DNA of 64,000 bases from Bemisia tabaci (taxonomy: Eukaryota > Arthropoda > Insecta > Hemiptera > Aleyrodidae). Shown here in pieces: positions 24,349 to 35,149 of this stretch. A program made the position numbers and the translations under genes. The first letter of the stretch is position 1. Each line of letters begins with the position of its first letter. Under the pieces are notes generated by a model. It saw nothing but the letters and a program-made list of their open reading frames with translations. It ran no database searches and was not told where the DNA came from. The DNA lies in contig NC_092793.1 of assembly GCF_918797505.1 (NCBI RefSeq), positions 66,211,660 to 66,275,659 on the forward strand, written 5' to 3'.

Positions 24349-25053
24349 GTCGTGGATTGTCCCATCCGTCTCACTTTATTCGTAGGGACTTAAATGCACG
24401 TTTAGGAAAGATGCCGCGCTTTTACGTTGTACCGTATTCGAGAATAAGATCAAAAAACTCATTTTTCTCTTATAACATCCTTGTCGGACTGACTTAGGTC
24501 TTCCGCACCCGAGTCTTGGTTTTAGAATTGAGATTAAAAGCCGAGGAATAAAAGTAATAGGAAGAAGAAGAGGAGGAGGCAGATATTAAGTAAAGGAGAC
24601 AGGGAGGACAAAGATGATGAGGGAAGACATTCTGTCATTCTTCTTCCTCTCTCCTTCCTCTTTTCGTGCTTCTTCCTCGCCCTCCTTTCTGTCTGTTCTC
24701 CTTATTATTATTACTCATCTCTTTCCCATTATGATTCTTCTTTGCGTTTTTTTCCCCCCTACCGATTCTCTTTCTATCGACTTCGAAAGTATTTTCAGTT
24801 GACAATTGTCAGGAATTGTAAGGCGCGAGTTCGTCAGATTTGGGTTAAGGAAATTTGAAGCGCTGGGTGCAGAAAGGGCATTTCTCAGTTGCGGTGTCTC
24901 AGAATCTCCGTTAACGTTTCATTCTTTATAATTAAAGTAAATGCATGGAATTCGTTTATACTTTGACTGAATTTCTTTATGAATTTACAATGTTGAAAAC
25001 TAAAAATTTCAGAATATTCACCCAATAGTTTCCTTTCTAAAATATAAATTAGT

Positions 25054-25300
25054 CAGAGTGTCTAGCATTTGGATTTTCCCGATTCTGCCCGGATTTGAGG
25101 TCAACCAGGATTTAATCCCGATTTCATCAGGATTTGAGGAAAAGTCGGCGGTCCGATCGGATTTTTTATTGAGCTATTTTTGTGAAGTTACATTCGCCAA
25201 TTTTTCTCCGCAAAAAATCAGGATTTGAAAAAATTATGAAATCAGGATTTTGCAGTCAAAAGTCGAGGATTTCATCAGGATTCTCCAAAATGAAAAGCAG
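25054..25300 (+). mobile_element. hAT-like family J, left-end relic
   Basis: CAGAGTGTCTAGCATTTGG resembles the CAGGGTGTCTAC terminus. It is followed by short recurring words (CCGATTT, CAGGATTT, GGATTTGA) of the kind seen inside family J. No right end is found. Confidence 0.4.
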
Positions 25301-26149
25301 TGGCGATTCTGAAACACCGCAACCAAGAAATGCCTTTTCTGCACCCAATGTCACATTTATACGTTGATTATTACGTTGAATCACAACCAACTCGCCGCTG
25401 CTGTAGGGAGTTTATATAGCATGAAAGAAGTCTGCACGGTCAATCTCATTTTCCTTTTTTATTTGGAACTTTCATAGATGATAAATATCTTAATTTTCGT
25501 TAAAACACCCGAAAAATGTAATTAAATAAAACGTATCTAACGTTTTCATTCGACATAGAAGTATGCAATCAGTCAGTGTGAGGCAGGAATCGCTAATTAC
25601 AGAGAAAGCCGTTGCAAATCAGTCTTTTGTCCTCACCGCTGCTCGATAGCACGGTACGGATCACGCCACAGGAATTATCGTTTCTTCAGTGCGGTGGCTC
25701 AATTTTTTACTTTCTCTTAATGAGTAGTGAACTAATTCTACGATAAATCTCGGATCGAGGTTGATTGGTGCTCAGTTTTTCCCTCTCGACAAGTATTTAT
25801 AGTAATTACAGTAAAAAGCTCCAGGGCCTTTCATTGGAAGAAAGTGTGGTTTTAGAGGAATCGTGGCATTTATCACGGAACTTCAGCGCAGTTTCCATCG
25901 CTCCAACGTCATGCACATGCATGCGCGCTTTTTAAGAACGCTTCACTTGTGTCGTTGAGCAGTGCTTTCAAATGTTAATCCCCTCCCGCGTTTCTTTCTG
26001 TTAATGTTTCAATTGTTGCTTGCGTGGCTGAAACGGGGAGTGAATGACAAATCAAATGAATGATGGTTTTCTTAATTAATTAGGATGACGGCACCATTTA
26101 CATGGGAAGATCAAAAATTTTAATCAAGTCTTCGGGGTCGTCTCAAAAT

Positions 26150-26330
26150 TACGTAACGAATTTTTCCGGCATTTTTGATCGCTCCTCTCCCCCTTGTAAC
26201 GCTTTTTGGCGTAGGTTCCTATCCTTCAACACGTAAAAACAAAATGGCGTAACGCTCTCCTCGACACCCCGTCCCCCTTAGAGCGTCAAGTAATGTAAGG
26301 ACGGGGGACGGGGACGGCTCCCTAAAGTTT
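26150..26330 (+). repeat. Dispersed repeat X, copy 1 (pair with 28750-28885)
   Basis: The stretch from CCTCTCCCCCTTGTAACGCT through CAACACGTAAAAACAAAAT and GCGTAACG matches 28750-28885 in the same orientation. It could be a segment of a larger element. No inverted termini are seen. Confidence 0.65.
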
Positions 26331-26535
26331 TGTCGTAAGGAGCGTTTCAAAAATCACGTCTTGCCACCCTTAATTAACTAATCAGTACCCAGGAACGTAT
26401 CGGAGTATTTTCTTTCTCGACCGAGAAACAAATTAATGTTAAGAAAAGGTTTTTTGTCCCTAATTTTTAAGAGTTTTAAATTCTCAAAACACTCGAATTT
26501 TTGTGTCGCGTCGGTGGGAGATGACACATTCCAGA

Positions 26536-26697
26536 CAGTGGCGTGGCGTGCTTTTCGATCTATCGATATTTCTCCATTTGAAGCTGCGGTAACTAATCGA
26601 TTATTAAGGTGTTCGCTGTAAACACCCTGTTCATCAATACTTTTCCATAGGTTTACACGGACGATCAATCGATTTATCGCAAAGCATGCCTTACCAC
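26536..26697. mobile_element. MITE family G, copy 2
   Basis: It begins CAGTGGCGTGGCGTGCTTTT and ends CGCAAAGCATGCCTTACCAC. The inner CGATCTATCGATA / TCAATCGATTTATCG words are mirrored. About 162 bp, noncoding. Confidence 0.8.
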
Positions 26698-27519
26698 AGA
26701 TTCTAGATTTTCTCAGTCACTTGAACTGCCATGCACTGCCGCCACGCATATCTGGCGAGACAGTCTTCCAACATTTGTACCTGAGAGTAAATGCAATCAG
26801 GGAACGAATCCGCCTTACGATGAATTAGGAAACCGTTCATTAGTAATTAGTTCTTAGTGCGAAAGTCAATGAAATTATGATTGATTCGTTTTTCAGTGGA
26901 TTTACAGACATTGAATTCCGTATTCCTAATATTAAGAAATACAATATCTCGAAAAAAAAGGGGGAAAGATACTCGTATTCTCTGAGAGCGGCAACTATGT
27001 ACATGTGATAGTATGAGATCCACCGCGGGTGCAGGGTGGTCTCAGCGTTTATCCATTGTTTTACATGTCATTGTCTCATTGTCGTCAGCGTGTTGCTGTG
27101 TTTTCTGTCCGTGTTCATTCGCACTTCCGTTCGGATCTTCCTCCAGGGGGGAAGGGTACCAGAGAAGGGGGTAATGTGTTACCCGACCGCGGACGGACGG
27201 TGGGGGGGAGGGGGAGCGATGGCTCGCGGCATTCCATGAATGTCAACGAGCTGCCGACATGCATCGTTTTTAACAAACGGGGCATCCTCCACTTATAATC
27301 AAAGGTTTAGAATCCAGGAGTAGAAATTTAAAACATCTCAAGTAGTAACGGGTGTTGTTTAAATTGTGTAATTGTTTTCTTCATCCAAGGAGGATCTTGT
27401 GATCATTCTTGTCATTGTAAAGATCAAAATGTAGGGAAGGTTTTTTGTAAAAAGTTCATGGATTGAAAATTTCTGAAGTCATTTAACTGCAGAATAGGTT
27501 GTGGTTATCGCCCTCAATA

Positions 27520-27632
27520 CTAAATATTTTTTATTTATTTTTGTTCCAGGTATGAAACTGACGTGTTGTAATCTTTTTCACTCTATTTTAAGAAATGAAA
27601 CTCCAAGCAGATCTCTACGAAGTATCGTGAGT
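27520..27632 (+). promoter_or_regulatory. Exon-like module 1 (acceptor, 77 nt, GTGAGT donor)
   Basis: A pyrimidine tract (TTTTTTATTTATTTTTGTTC) ends in CAG at 27549. The next 77 nt (27550-27626) begin GTATGA, itself a donor, and end AAGTATC before GTGAGT at 27627. Only the frame starting at its third base is open. A related module of 81 nt lies at 54530-54610. The form fits a recursive-splicing exon or a noncoding cassette exon. It could also be part of an unrecognised repeat. Confidence 0.4.
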
Positions 27633-27917
27633 AAATTCTAAATAAAATTGTTAGGCAGCCATGTTAAATTGGCTATGTCGACTCGTGGTGGTTGAAACCA
27701 TGGGCTGTCGGTCCTTATGACGACATTAGTATTTTTTTTTTCTTTAGAGAAGTTTTTTTACTACGACAACTCGAGCTTCTTTTTTCAGTCTCAAAGGCTA
27801 TGTCTTGAGCTCTTTCGATCTAGGGAACAAAACACCTCTTTTGCTGAAAGTTACTATGGGAATACTTATATAGTTCAATATCAAATCCTGGATTAGGTAA
27901 CAAGCCAGAGTATAATT

Positions 27918-28061
27918 GGACTATATTTCGCAATTTGGAACTACAATTTCTGGCTCAGTGTCCGTTTCAAAACGACATTTACGCCATTAGTGTTCCTATG
28001 CACTTAAAGCTTTTTTACGGATGCCAGAAATCTTATAGTGCCCACTTGCAAAATGCAGTCC
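27918..28061. mobile_element. MITE family F, copy 3 with AATT duplication
   Basis: It begins GGACTATATTTCGCAATTTG and ends CTTGCAAAATGCAGTCC, with AATT on both sides. 144 bp. The interior shares CGCCATTAGTGTTCCTATGC-like words with other copies. Noncoding. Confidence 0.83.
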
Positions 28062-28749
28062 AATTCTCCTCAATTCAACCGGATATCTCTTTTAAGTGGC
28101 AGGACGTCTGTTTAAAAATAACAGCCATACCGTTTGAAACAAGGAGAGGCCCTCTTGATTCAACGATAATTTGCGTTGGAAAACTACTAGTTGAAATTTC
28201 TATTGGACGAAAAAAAAATATCTCCGACTCGACAAATCTATGCATTTTTTCCATATAGCAAGCCTGTTCTGGGGAACTATGTGTAGCAGGGAGCGGAAGA
28301 TGCGAGTCAAATCAGAGCGTCCGATGTTGGGAGCTTAGGGGATAGCTTTGTGGGAGCAGGAGGGTCTCTGGGTCGATATTATCATGTGCAAGGGTCATTA
28401 ATTGTTGAGATTAAGTTTATGAGCCGGTGCGCTGCTCCGGACCGGACTGGGCGAGCAACGTGCAATAATAGTAGCAAATTTCCCCGTGAAAAATGTATGC
28501 TTGTGCATCCATCGTCGCTCATGATTTATGGCCGACTCAAGTGTCCCGACTGTCCCGCGCTCTCCCGGCCTACATCCCCAGTTACTGTGTTGTCAAACTA
28601 TCCAAATCCACTGAAATGGATCGCCTAGTCTGAAATTTCACCATGTTGTCAGAGCTTGAGTCCCCCGGAAGGATTTGTGCTGCAACCTTATCACTCTCTT
28701 TTTCAACTTTGTAAGTTGAAAAGATCTAGTTGCAGTGCAACTTTTCGGC

Positions 28750-28885
28750 ACTTTGACTTCTCCCTCCTCCCCCTCGTAACGCTTTTCTGACGTAAGTCCC
28801 TATTCTTTAACACGTAAAAACAAAATAGCGTAACGGTCTCCTTCACCCCCTTCCTCCATAGAGCGTACCGTAATATATGGACGCC
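28750..28885 (+). repeat. Dispersed repeat X, copy 2
   Basis: It matches 26150-26330 from the C-rich lead-in CTCCTCCCCCTCGTAACGCT through AACACGTAAAAACAAAAT and AGAGCGT. Same orientation, diverged, slightly shorter. Confidence 0.65.
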
Positions 28886-28968
28886 CCTTTTAGAGAATGT
28901 TTATTGGTTTTATTTCAATCTTTTGGGCATCCTGCAATGTTGAGTTCATACCGTCCGTCTAGCATCCA

Positions 28969-29224
28969 GCGGGCTGATTGTTGAAATCGATAGACAAAGA
29001 AGACATAAGGAGTATAAAGCGATCTTATTGGTTGAAAGGGTGGTTCTTATGGACTAATGGGGTAAATGATGGATGAACTATAGGGTCTCTCGTGGGTTGC
29101 TTTAGTTACTCCATAACCTGCCTCATTTGTCCATTACAACAACCCACTTCCACCAATAGGAGCCCTCCATATATCTTTTGTCATATTTGTCCATAGCTTT
29201 GTCATTCATTCCCTGATGATTGAA
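28969..29224. mobile_element. MITE family B, copy 2 (diverged right end)
   Basis: GCGGGCTGATTGTTGAAATC opens the left end, followed by GATAGACAAAGAAGAC. The right end CCATAGCTTTGTCATTCATT keeps the CTTTGTC word but has lost the final GGCCCGC. About 250 bp. Confidence 0.7.
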
Positions 29225-29440
29225 AGCTCGATGGCGCTTACCAGATTTCGAAGTTTCACCTTTCTTTCGCTCTTGCCGAAGTTTTTTCTCCGTGAAGACT
29301 TCTTTACTTTCTTCTTCTCATAACTTTCCGGAGAGTCGCAAACGCGGACCCTTGCGAAACGAAGTCCCTGGCCAAGCTGGCAATGGAGGTCAATTATTGC
29401 TCCGTCGTACCGAGACCCGGGTCTCCAGGGGATCATTCTC

Positions 29441-29461
29441 GGGGGGGGGGGGGGGGGGGGG
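29441..29461 (+). repeat. Poly-G tract (21 G)
   Basis: An uninterrupted G run follows CATTCTC. Such runs can form G-quadruplexes and often mis-assemble, so the exact length is uncertain. Confidence 0.85.
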
Positions 29462-29566
29462 CAGTTCGTGATCAGTTCGACCCAATGTTGTCGTTTCGGC
29501 GGATTTATGCACCCGGCTAATAAGCGGAGGCGGTCAGGCGGGGCGGGCGGTCTCCTCCACCGCGCC

Positions 29567-29802
29567 GCACGGTGGATCGAGTCAGTCAGAGAGGTCGAAC
29601 ATTGAATTTTTGACTAAAACTGCAAATTTTGATGTTTATTCCGTCACATTTTAAATTTTAAGGGGTGTTTCCATAAGAAAATGTCATGAGGAAACCAATA
29701 AAATCACTGCTAGAACCTCTAAGTTTGGCATAAGTGGAGTCATGAGCGTTTAAAGTTTCCAAATTTTGTCCGACCTCTCCCATCGACTGGATCCACTGTG
29801 CG
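29567..29802. mobile_element. MITE family H (GCACNGTGGATCGAGTCA), copy 1
   Basis: The left end GCACGGTGGATCGAGTCAGT and the right end TCGACTGGATCCACTGTGC are inverted. The inner words GAGAGGTCG / CCGACCTCTC and AATTTTGA are conserved among four copies of 234-236 bp. Noncoding. Confidence 0.87.
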
Positions 29803-30307
29803 GCGGCCCGGTACCGCTGCACGAAACTGCGCTCCGGGATGGTGCATTCAATGCGGCTCAGCGCAAGCGCACCACCGCGGGAAACGGACGGGGTATTATA
29901 CCGTGGCGCGACCTGCGTGTCAAGATTTAAACCAATGCTTCACATCACCTCGTTGCCAAGAGGACTGTAGCTTGTCGACAACCATCCAGAAGCGAAAGAC
30001 AATAATTTTCTATATGGGAAATCAGCCAACATGGCTATCGGACTCACTCAATTATAATTCTTGTTTAATTTGTAGCGGCGGGTCCGGGAAAAAGCTCGAA
30101 AATTCCATCTCGCCAGAGTTCGCGGTCTCATCCGCCTTCCTTTCGACATATAGGCAACGTCAGCTCCTACAGGTTAAAATAGTTGTATCCCCGAAGATTG
30201 AGCGGGAACCTTCGCCTAGTGGCTCACGTAGGAAGTACGCAACAGATAGTCAGTCATTGATACGTCCAATCCATTCAGCTGCTGATGAGAAAAGTTACGG
30301 CCAGTGA
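29798..30307 (+). CDS. Longest ORF, product unknown (doubtful)
   Basis: This ORF of 169 codons is the longest in the window. Its ATG does not lie in an obvious translation context and its first codons overlap the end of the family H MITE at 29802. The predicted protein has scattered Cys and basic residues but no zinc-finger spacing, signal peptide, membrane segment or family motif I recognise. The region is GC-richer than average, which lengthens chance ORFs. I judge it more likely noncoding. Confidence 0.15.
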   Translation: MRRPGTAARNCAPGWCIQCGSAQAHHRGKRTGYYTVARPACQDLNQCFTSPRCQEDCSLSTTIQKRKTIIFYMGNQPTWLSDSLNYNSCLICSGGSGKKLENSISPEFAVSSAFLSTYRQRQLLQVKIVVSPKIEREPSPSGSRRKYATDSQSLIRPIHSAADEKSYGQ

Positions 30308-30574
30308 CTGATCTAATGGCTACGCCATGTCATGGTTCAAACACAGCACCTTGTCACCTTTTCGCGCCATGCTGATAAAATGCGTCTTGTGTTTCTTGTA
30401 ATCGGATTTTCTTTTTTTGAAGGAGTCCTTAATTGATTTATGACTTGTCAATAACTATAAATTGTAATGAATTAACACAGTTTATTAACTCACACGGAAT
30501 TTGTACATAAGGTTATGTATTTGTTTTGGTTTGAACCACTGAGTTCGATATTCTATCGAATAACGCAGTCACCA

Positions 30575-31150
30575 AATCAGTCCATCTGATTGTCGGTATC
30601 CAGTGCAATGGTTAAACTGACCTGCGGGCTGTTTATTGAAATTGATAGACAAAGCAATAGACAAAGAGGACAAACAAGATATGGAGGGATCCAATTGGTG
30701 GAAGCGGGTGGTTGCAATGGACAAAGGAGGTAGGTAATAGACTAACTAACGGCAACCAACGAGAGACCCGATAGTTAGTCCCTCATTCATCCCCTTAGTC
30801 TATTAGAACCACCCTTTTCAACCAATAGGATAGCTCTATACTCCTTTTGTCTTCTCTGTCTGTAGTTTTGTCTATAAATTTCAATAATCTGCCCGCTGAA
30901 GATCAGGAGGTCCTGGGATCGATTCCCGATCAGGCAATGGGATTCTACTGATCTCAAGTACGAGTCCCTGGGTGCTTGGTCTAACGTGAGGGGTTCGAAG
31001 TCAGCTCGGGAATAGCCCCAAGGGCCGCTTAAAATTGGTGGGGAAAAAAATAATTTGACATCTATGCCGAAGACCCTTCTCCTTGGCTAGTCCTATACCG
31101 CGCCACACCCGATCCCGATGCGGTTCTCTCAGATCGTACGCGGACGGTGG
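30575..31150 (+). mobile_element. SINE-like unit interrupted by a MITE (candidate)
   Basis: The A-box-like GTGCAATGGTTAAACTGA lies just left of the family B MITE (30623-30896) and the B-box-like GGGATCGATTCCC lies just right of it (30915-30927). Joined, they have the spacing of a tRNA-derived SINE promoter. The body continues with ATCTCAAGTACGAGTCC and TGAGGGGTTCGAAGTC. The 3' end is uncertain. Confidence 0.42.
30623..30896. mobile_element. MITE family B, copy 3
   Basis: It begins TGCGGGCTGTTTATTGAAAT and ends ATTTCAATAATCTGCCCGC. At 274 bp it is closely similar to the copy at 8697-8974 over its whole length. CTGA occurs just outside or at both ends. Noncoding. Confidence 0.87.
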
Positions 31151-31461
31151 AAACAAGAATTTGAAAAAATGAAAAGTCAAATAATAAATTCAACCAGTCC
31201 GACCACGCTCGCTACGATACCGCGTGTAATTTAACGCACCCGACCTTTGCTACCTTGTAGATTCATAGATAAAGCCTCTACTCGGCCGTTGCCTTGCCGT
31301 GTAGATAGAAACGCTCCAGCTTCGGTTAAACCTGCACTTAAATATCAAGAAAAGGTCGTTTAACCCTAATTATTTCCTCGCTTAGCATTGCACTTTTTTC
31401 TTATTTTTTCGTCACATTTGCCACATATTTTACGGGGGTGCGTTTTTATAGTTTTTTAGTG

Positions 31462-31691
31462 CACTGGAAAAAAAACACATTGGATATAGAGTCCAGACTC
31501 TTGAAAACATTGACAAGAAAAAGGACTCTTGATTCAATCAGATTTAAGCTTAAATCAAGAACCAAGCCCCTTAATTTGAGCGGATTTCCTTTTGATTTAA
31601 GCTTAAATCTGAGCTTTAATCAAGAGTCCTTTTTCTTGTCACTGTTTTCAAGAATCTGGACTCTAGATCCAATGTGTTTTTTTTTCCAGTG
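31462..31691. mobile_element. MITE family C, copy 2
   Basis: It begins CACTGGAAAAAAAACACATT and ends TTTTTTTTTCCAGTG. 230 bp, near palindrome with GAGTCCAGACTC and CTCTTGATTCAATC blocks. TG dinucleotides flank it, a likely mutated TA target. Confidence 0.9.
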
Positions 31692-33291
31692 TGGTGTCAT
31701 CCAGTAATACTGTCTCACTTCTGATGGTTGTTTTCGATCATGAAGTTGACAAGGTCAATTGCTGTTTCCATGTCTAAAAAAGTTAAGAAACGCTCTTGCA
31801 AACATGAGTGTGTATAATTTTCACTGATCTTTATTTTGAGCAAAGTTGTTTCAAAATCTACTAATGTTGTCTGTGTGTGCTGTGCTCTCTACCTCTCAGT
31901 TGCATTTTTTAAGTTCTCAGAAAATAATATCAGAATTTTCGTAGTTCGGATCTTAAAAATGCGGGAACGATTTCCGCATAATGTTCTAGAGTATGAGATA
32001 TATTTTGGTGAGGCATCAATTTGTCCTCTTGTTAGGCATCAAAGAGGGTATTACTCCCTCCTCGCTTACCATCATCTAATGCTATCAGAGTTCGGAATGA
32101 AATCTTCTTTGCAGATTGTGGCAACATCTTTCAGCGCTTGGCAACCATCTCGCACAGAATCATTGGAATTTGGATTGTTTTTTTTCCTGGGCATCGTGTA
32201 GCTCTGTTTTTCCCGATGATATTTAGTTACATTGGAATTGTCACAAGTTGCTGCATGCCGCATGCTTTAATTTTCCAATCAGATAAAGATGCATTTATCC
32301 TGTCTCTACGCCACAACATCCACCCGCACCCCGCCTCGTTCTGTCAAGGTCTTTGTCGCTGCAACAATTATTCAAACCTCGTGCGTTGTATCCTTAGACC
32401 TTTGTCTTGACTTTAACATTGATGGTTTAAAGTTCCAACAACACGAGATAAAGCAATGCCCTTCTGTTACAGAACATTGAGATCATTGCAAAAAAATCGC
32501 ATTTGAATCGTTCGGATTGGTGGTCAATTATCCTCGGAAATAAGACCGATTATAATTATTTGCATTGTATGGTTTCAGAATTCCCTACGACCGTACCATC
32601 TTACAAGACTTTTCTAATAAAATATTAAACACTGCTTCAAGTGCAAGATTTTAGTGTACATCAATTTTCCAGATTGAAAATTGATGTATGAACAAATAGA
32701 ATTAGGAATATTTGTTACTCCTGTACTTTTTGTTTTAAGTAATAACATTAATAAAACAAAACTATAAAATTTCAACTTCATGATGTAAAGCACTCTCAGA
32801 CCTTCTTCGAAAGTAGATACAGACTAGATCGTGGCCACCTGGGTAAGATACCACAAAGAAGTAGCACCTTTCCTGAATTTCCCCTTAGAATTCAATTTTC
32901 TCTAATCAATGTATTTGTTCACTATTGTTGTCTAAACTGTAGGTGAATGCATCTAAATTCACTAAATTTTAACAGCAGTATGAAGAAAATGGAGTGAAAT
33001 TTTTCAAACAAATTACCTCATTGGTTTTCTAGAACATAAAAAAGAGCAAAACAATTTTAGAGACAGTCTGATAATTGCTTAGGATATTTTCGCACAAAGA
33101 GGAAGACATATGACGGACGTTTTTGAAACAAGAAAATGGTCATGGTAATGACATTCCTACTCATCTCGTGTTATTACTTTAAGTAAATTGTCTTTTTTTC
33201 GCCAAAATCTCCATAATGCCCTTATCAAATTCGATCACCATCCTATCGGTACCTCACCCTTATCTACCTCCCCGTTTGCTTCAAAATTAAG
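31692..33291. other. AT-rich sequence with a weak coding trace
   Basis: On the minus strand a 58-codon frame ending near 31730 contains QERFLTFLDMETAIDLV, faintly like the C-terminal dimerisation region of hAT transposases. The plus-strand 121-codon ORF at 31836-32201 overlaps it and has no recognised domain. No termini define an element. Otherwise AT-rich and unremarkable. Confidence 0.25.
33283..33286 (-). terminator. Pol III terminator of tRNA-Leu
   Basis: AAAA on the plus strand reads TTTT on the transcribed minus strand a few bases after the tRNA 3' end, the usual RNA polymerase III stop. Confidence 0.8.
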
Positions 33292-33375
33292 TGTCAGAAG
33301 TGGGATTCGAACCCACGCCCACAGAAGTGGACTGCGACCTGAACGCAGCGCCTTAGACCACTCGGCCATCCTGAC
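33292..33375 (-). tRNA. tRNA-Leu (anticodon CAG)
   Basis: Read on the minus strand, the 84-nt sequence opens GTCAGGATGGCCGAGTGG and folds as a class II tRNA. The acceptor stem is GTCAGGA / TTCTGAC with one G-T pair and discriminator A. The A box is TGGCCGAGTGG and the B box is GGTTCGAATCC. The anticodon stem CTGCG/CGCAG holds loop TTCAGGT with CAG at 33339-33341. There is no intron, and a long variable arm is present as expected for leucine. A TTTT Pol III terminator lies about 5 nt downstream (AAAA at 33283-33286 on the plus strand). All consensus positions look intact, so it is probably functional. It delivers leucine to CUG codons in the cytosol. Confidence 0.97.
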
Positions 33376-34053
33376 TAGATGTTTTTGTGAGGTAAAGCTT
33401 TGCATTATACTCGTAACTTTGAAGCTTTAGTTTTTCTTTTAAAGCAACAAAATCACTTTTATAATTGTATTGATTGGGTAATTTAGTGGACCCTAAAATC
33501 GGTTTAGATAATAGGAGCTATTTTAAGAGAACTTGCGCATGAGTATTTGCACGAAATATTTAAGTTGAAGTGGAAAGTGCGAAGGTGTTCTATTCGGATT
33601 TGTGCCAAATAGCTGAATAGCGGTGTTAGTGTCTTTGACAACTGTTTGGACAACTGGATCCTCTCGTGCCTCATATTTACATATAGCAAGGGTTAGAATT
33701 TCCGCTAATGGTGGCTTAAACAGTCACTAATATTGTTGTGTCATCCCATCAGTGCTGTAGATGTCTAATATTTTGCATCTCCTTCTCGTCTTCTTCATAC
33801 TCTGTGCATGACGTACAAAAAATAAAAATGCAAAAAAAATGCGCTCGCAAAAAAATGCATGACATTTTGATTGCAGTAATCCCTGAGTGTTAGCAGCGCC
33901 GCGGGTGCGTTTCTAAGCCATATAGACATTTTTCGAGACCTTAAATTTAAACCTGATTGTTGCCGCAAAGAAGTCTCTGGAAATTTGGATAACAGAAAAC
34001 AAAGTACAGCCCGCTTGAGTATCGGTTCAGAGATGGTGATATACTCATTGACC

Positions 34054-34460
34054 CAGTGCCGGATCCATGCCGCCATGAGGAATAAAGAGAGAAGGAAGAA
34101 AGGGGGAAAAAGGGAGAGAAAAAATGCTCCTAAATATTTACTGAAATGGTTTCAAGACAGAACTATGATGTAACCGAAGTTTACCACACCAAAGGTCATT
34201 CAACACCGCAGTAATAAATACATAGTCCATGCTTTAAAATAAAATTACTCTAGAAGATGTATTATTCGTCGATTTTCAACTTCAAGTGATGCAAATGATA
34301 ATAAATTATCTGCTGAAACTGCTCAAAATTCAATCTTGGAGGGTCAATTTTGTTCAAAGTTTCTGAAAGAGACCCCCGAGGGGTGTCCCCCCTAGATCCC
34401 CCACTCGACATCAGGAAATGCATTCCCCCCCCCCTCCAACTCAATCTGGATCCGCCACTG
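34054..34460. mobile_element. hAT-type element, CAGTGCCGGATCC termini
   Basis: CAGTGCCGGATCCATG at the left and TGGATCCGCCACTG at the right are inverted. CAGTGGCGGATCCA-type ends are common on nonautonomous hAT elements. The interior has a poly-C stretch (34426-34436) and no coding frame. 407 bp. An 8-bp target duplication is not clear. Confidence 0.6.
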
Positions 34461-34505
34461 CTCAGACTCATCCTATTTACCCATCATCTTATCGCTTATC
34501 CAATT

Positions 34506-34756
34506 TTGCCATGCCAAGGAAGAACACCGTATGAGCCATCAGACTTTGCCAAATTTCCTTCGATAAATCCCGAATTTGCATGGAAAATTGTGAATATTTC
34601 TCTCCAAAATTTTCAGACGATTTCGTATGCAATTTAATCTAAAATACCTGAAAATTTCAAGAGAAATGTGCATGAATGACGTCAAAATACATGTTTTATC
34701 GAGGGAAATTTGGCAACTCTCGAATGTTTATACGGCGTTCTTCCTTAGCACGGCAG
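34506..34756. mobile_element. MITE family A, copy 6
   Basis: The left end is TTGCCATGCCAAGGAAGAAC, slightly decayed. The right end TTCTTCCTTAGCACGGCAG is intact. 251 bp with the conserved CCGTATGAG and TTGGCAACTC words. Confidence 0.85.
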
Positions 34757-35139
34757 ACTTGCAAAGAAGAGGCAGAAGCTTAGACAGGTGTCCGATGATA
34801 TCTCTATCCGCTTGGACTACCTGAAGCCGGAGTCAAGAGCAAGCAACCACATCCGAAAGATCGAGGAAGGCAGTCGAGAGCATCCAAGCCGTGGACCGCG
34901 CGACGTGCGACGTGGCGTCGGCGCGGCGGTTGGGGTTGGGGTCCCTGCTCAACGAACCGCGGGGATTCGGATCGTCGAAACGTTGAAACATGTCGAAACG
35001 CACCATTCATCAAACCTCGTCTCGCGGATACCGGCTCCGATGTCAACGGTCAACGGTCCCGGTTAAAACCCACGCTGTCTCAACTTAACTCGCGTTATTT
35101 TGTCTCCAAGGAAGCAGAGCCGAATTAAGGGAGTGGCCA
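34757..35139. other. GC-rich unique stretch
   Basis: High GC and CpG at 34850-35060 keeps frames open on both strands (80-92 codons). No domain or splice pattern. Could be a regulatory island. Confidence 0.35.
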
Positions 35140-35149
35140 CCATGGGCCG

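Noticed and set aside
29798..30307. 169-codon ORF as a real gene
   Set aside because: It starts in a MITE end, shows no recognisable domain and lies in GC-rich DNA where long chance frames are expected. Listed only with low confidence.
31730..31905. Minus-strand hAT transposase C-terminus (QERFLTFLDMETA...)
   Set aside because: Similarity is faint, the frame has a stop just upstream and there are no linked termini or catalytic residues. Kept as a note only.
33188..33430. 80-codon ORF with the phrase SGIRTHAHRSGLRPERSALDHSAIL on the plus strand
   Set aside because: It is the antisense translation of the tRNA-Leu gene, a well-known annotation artefact.
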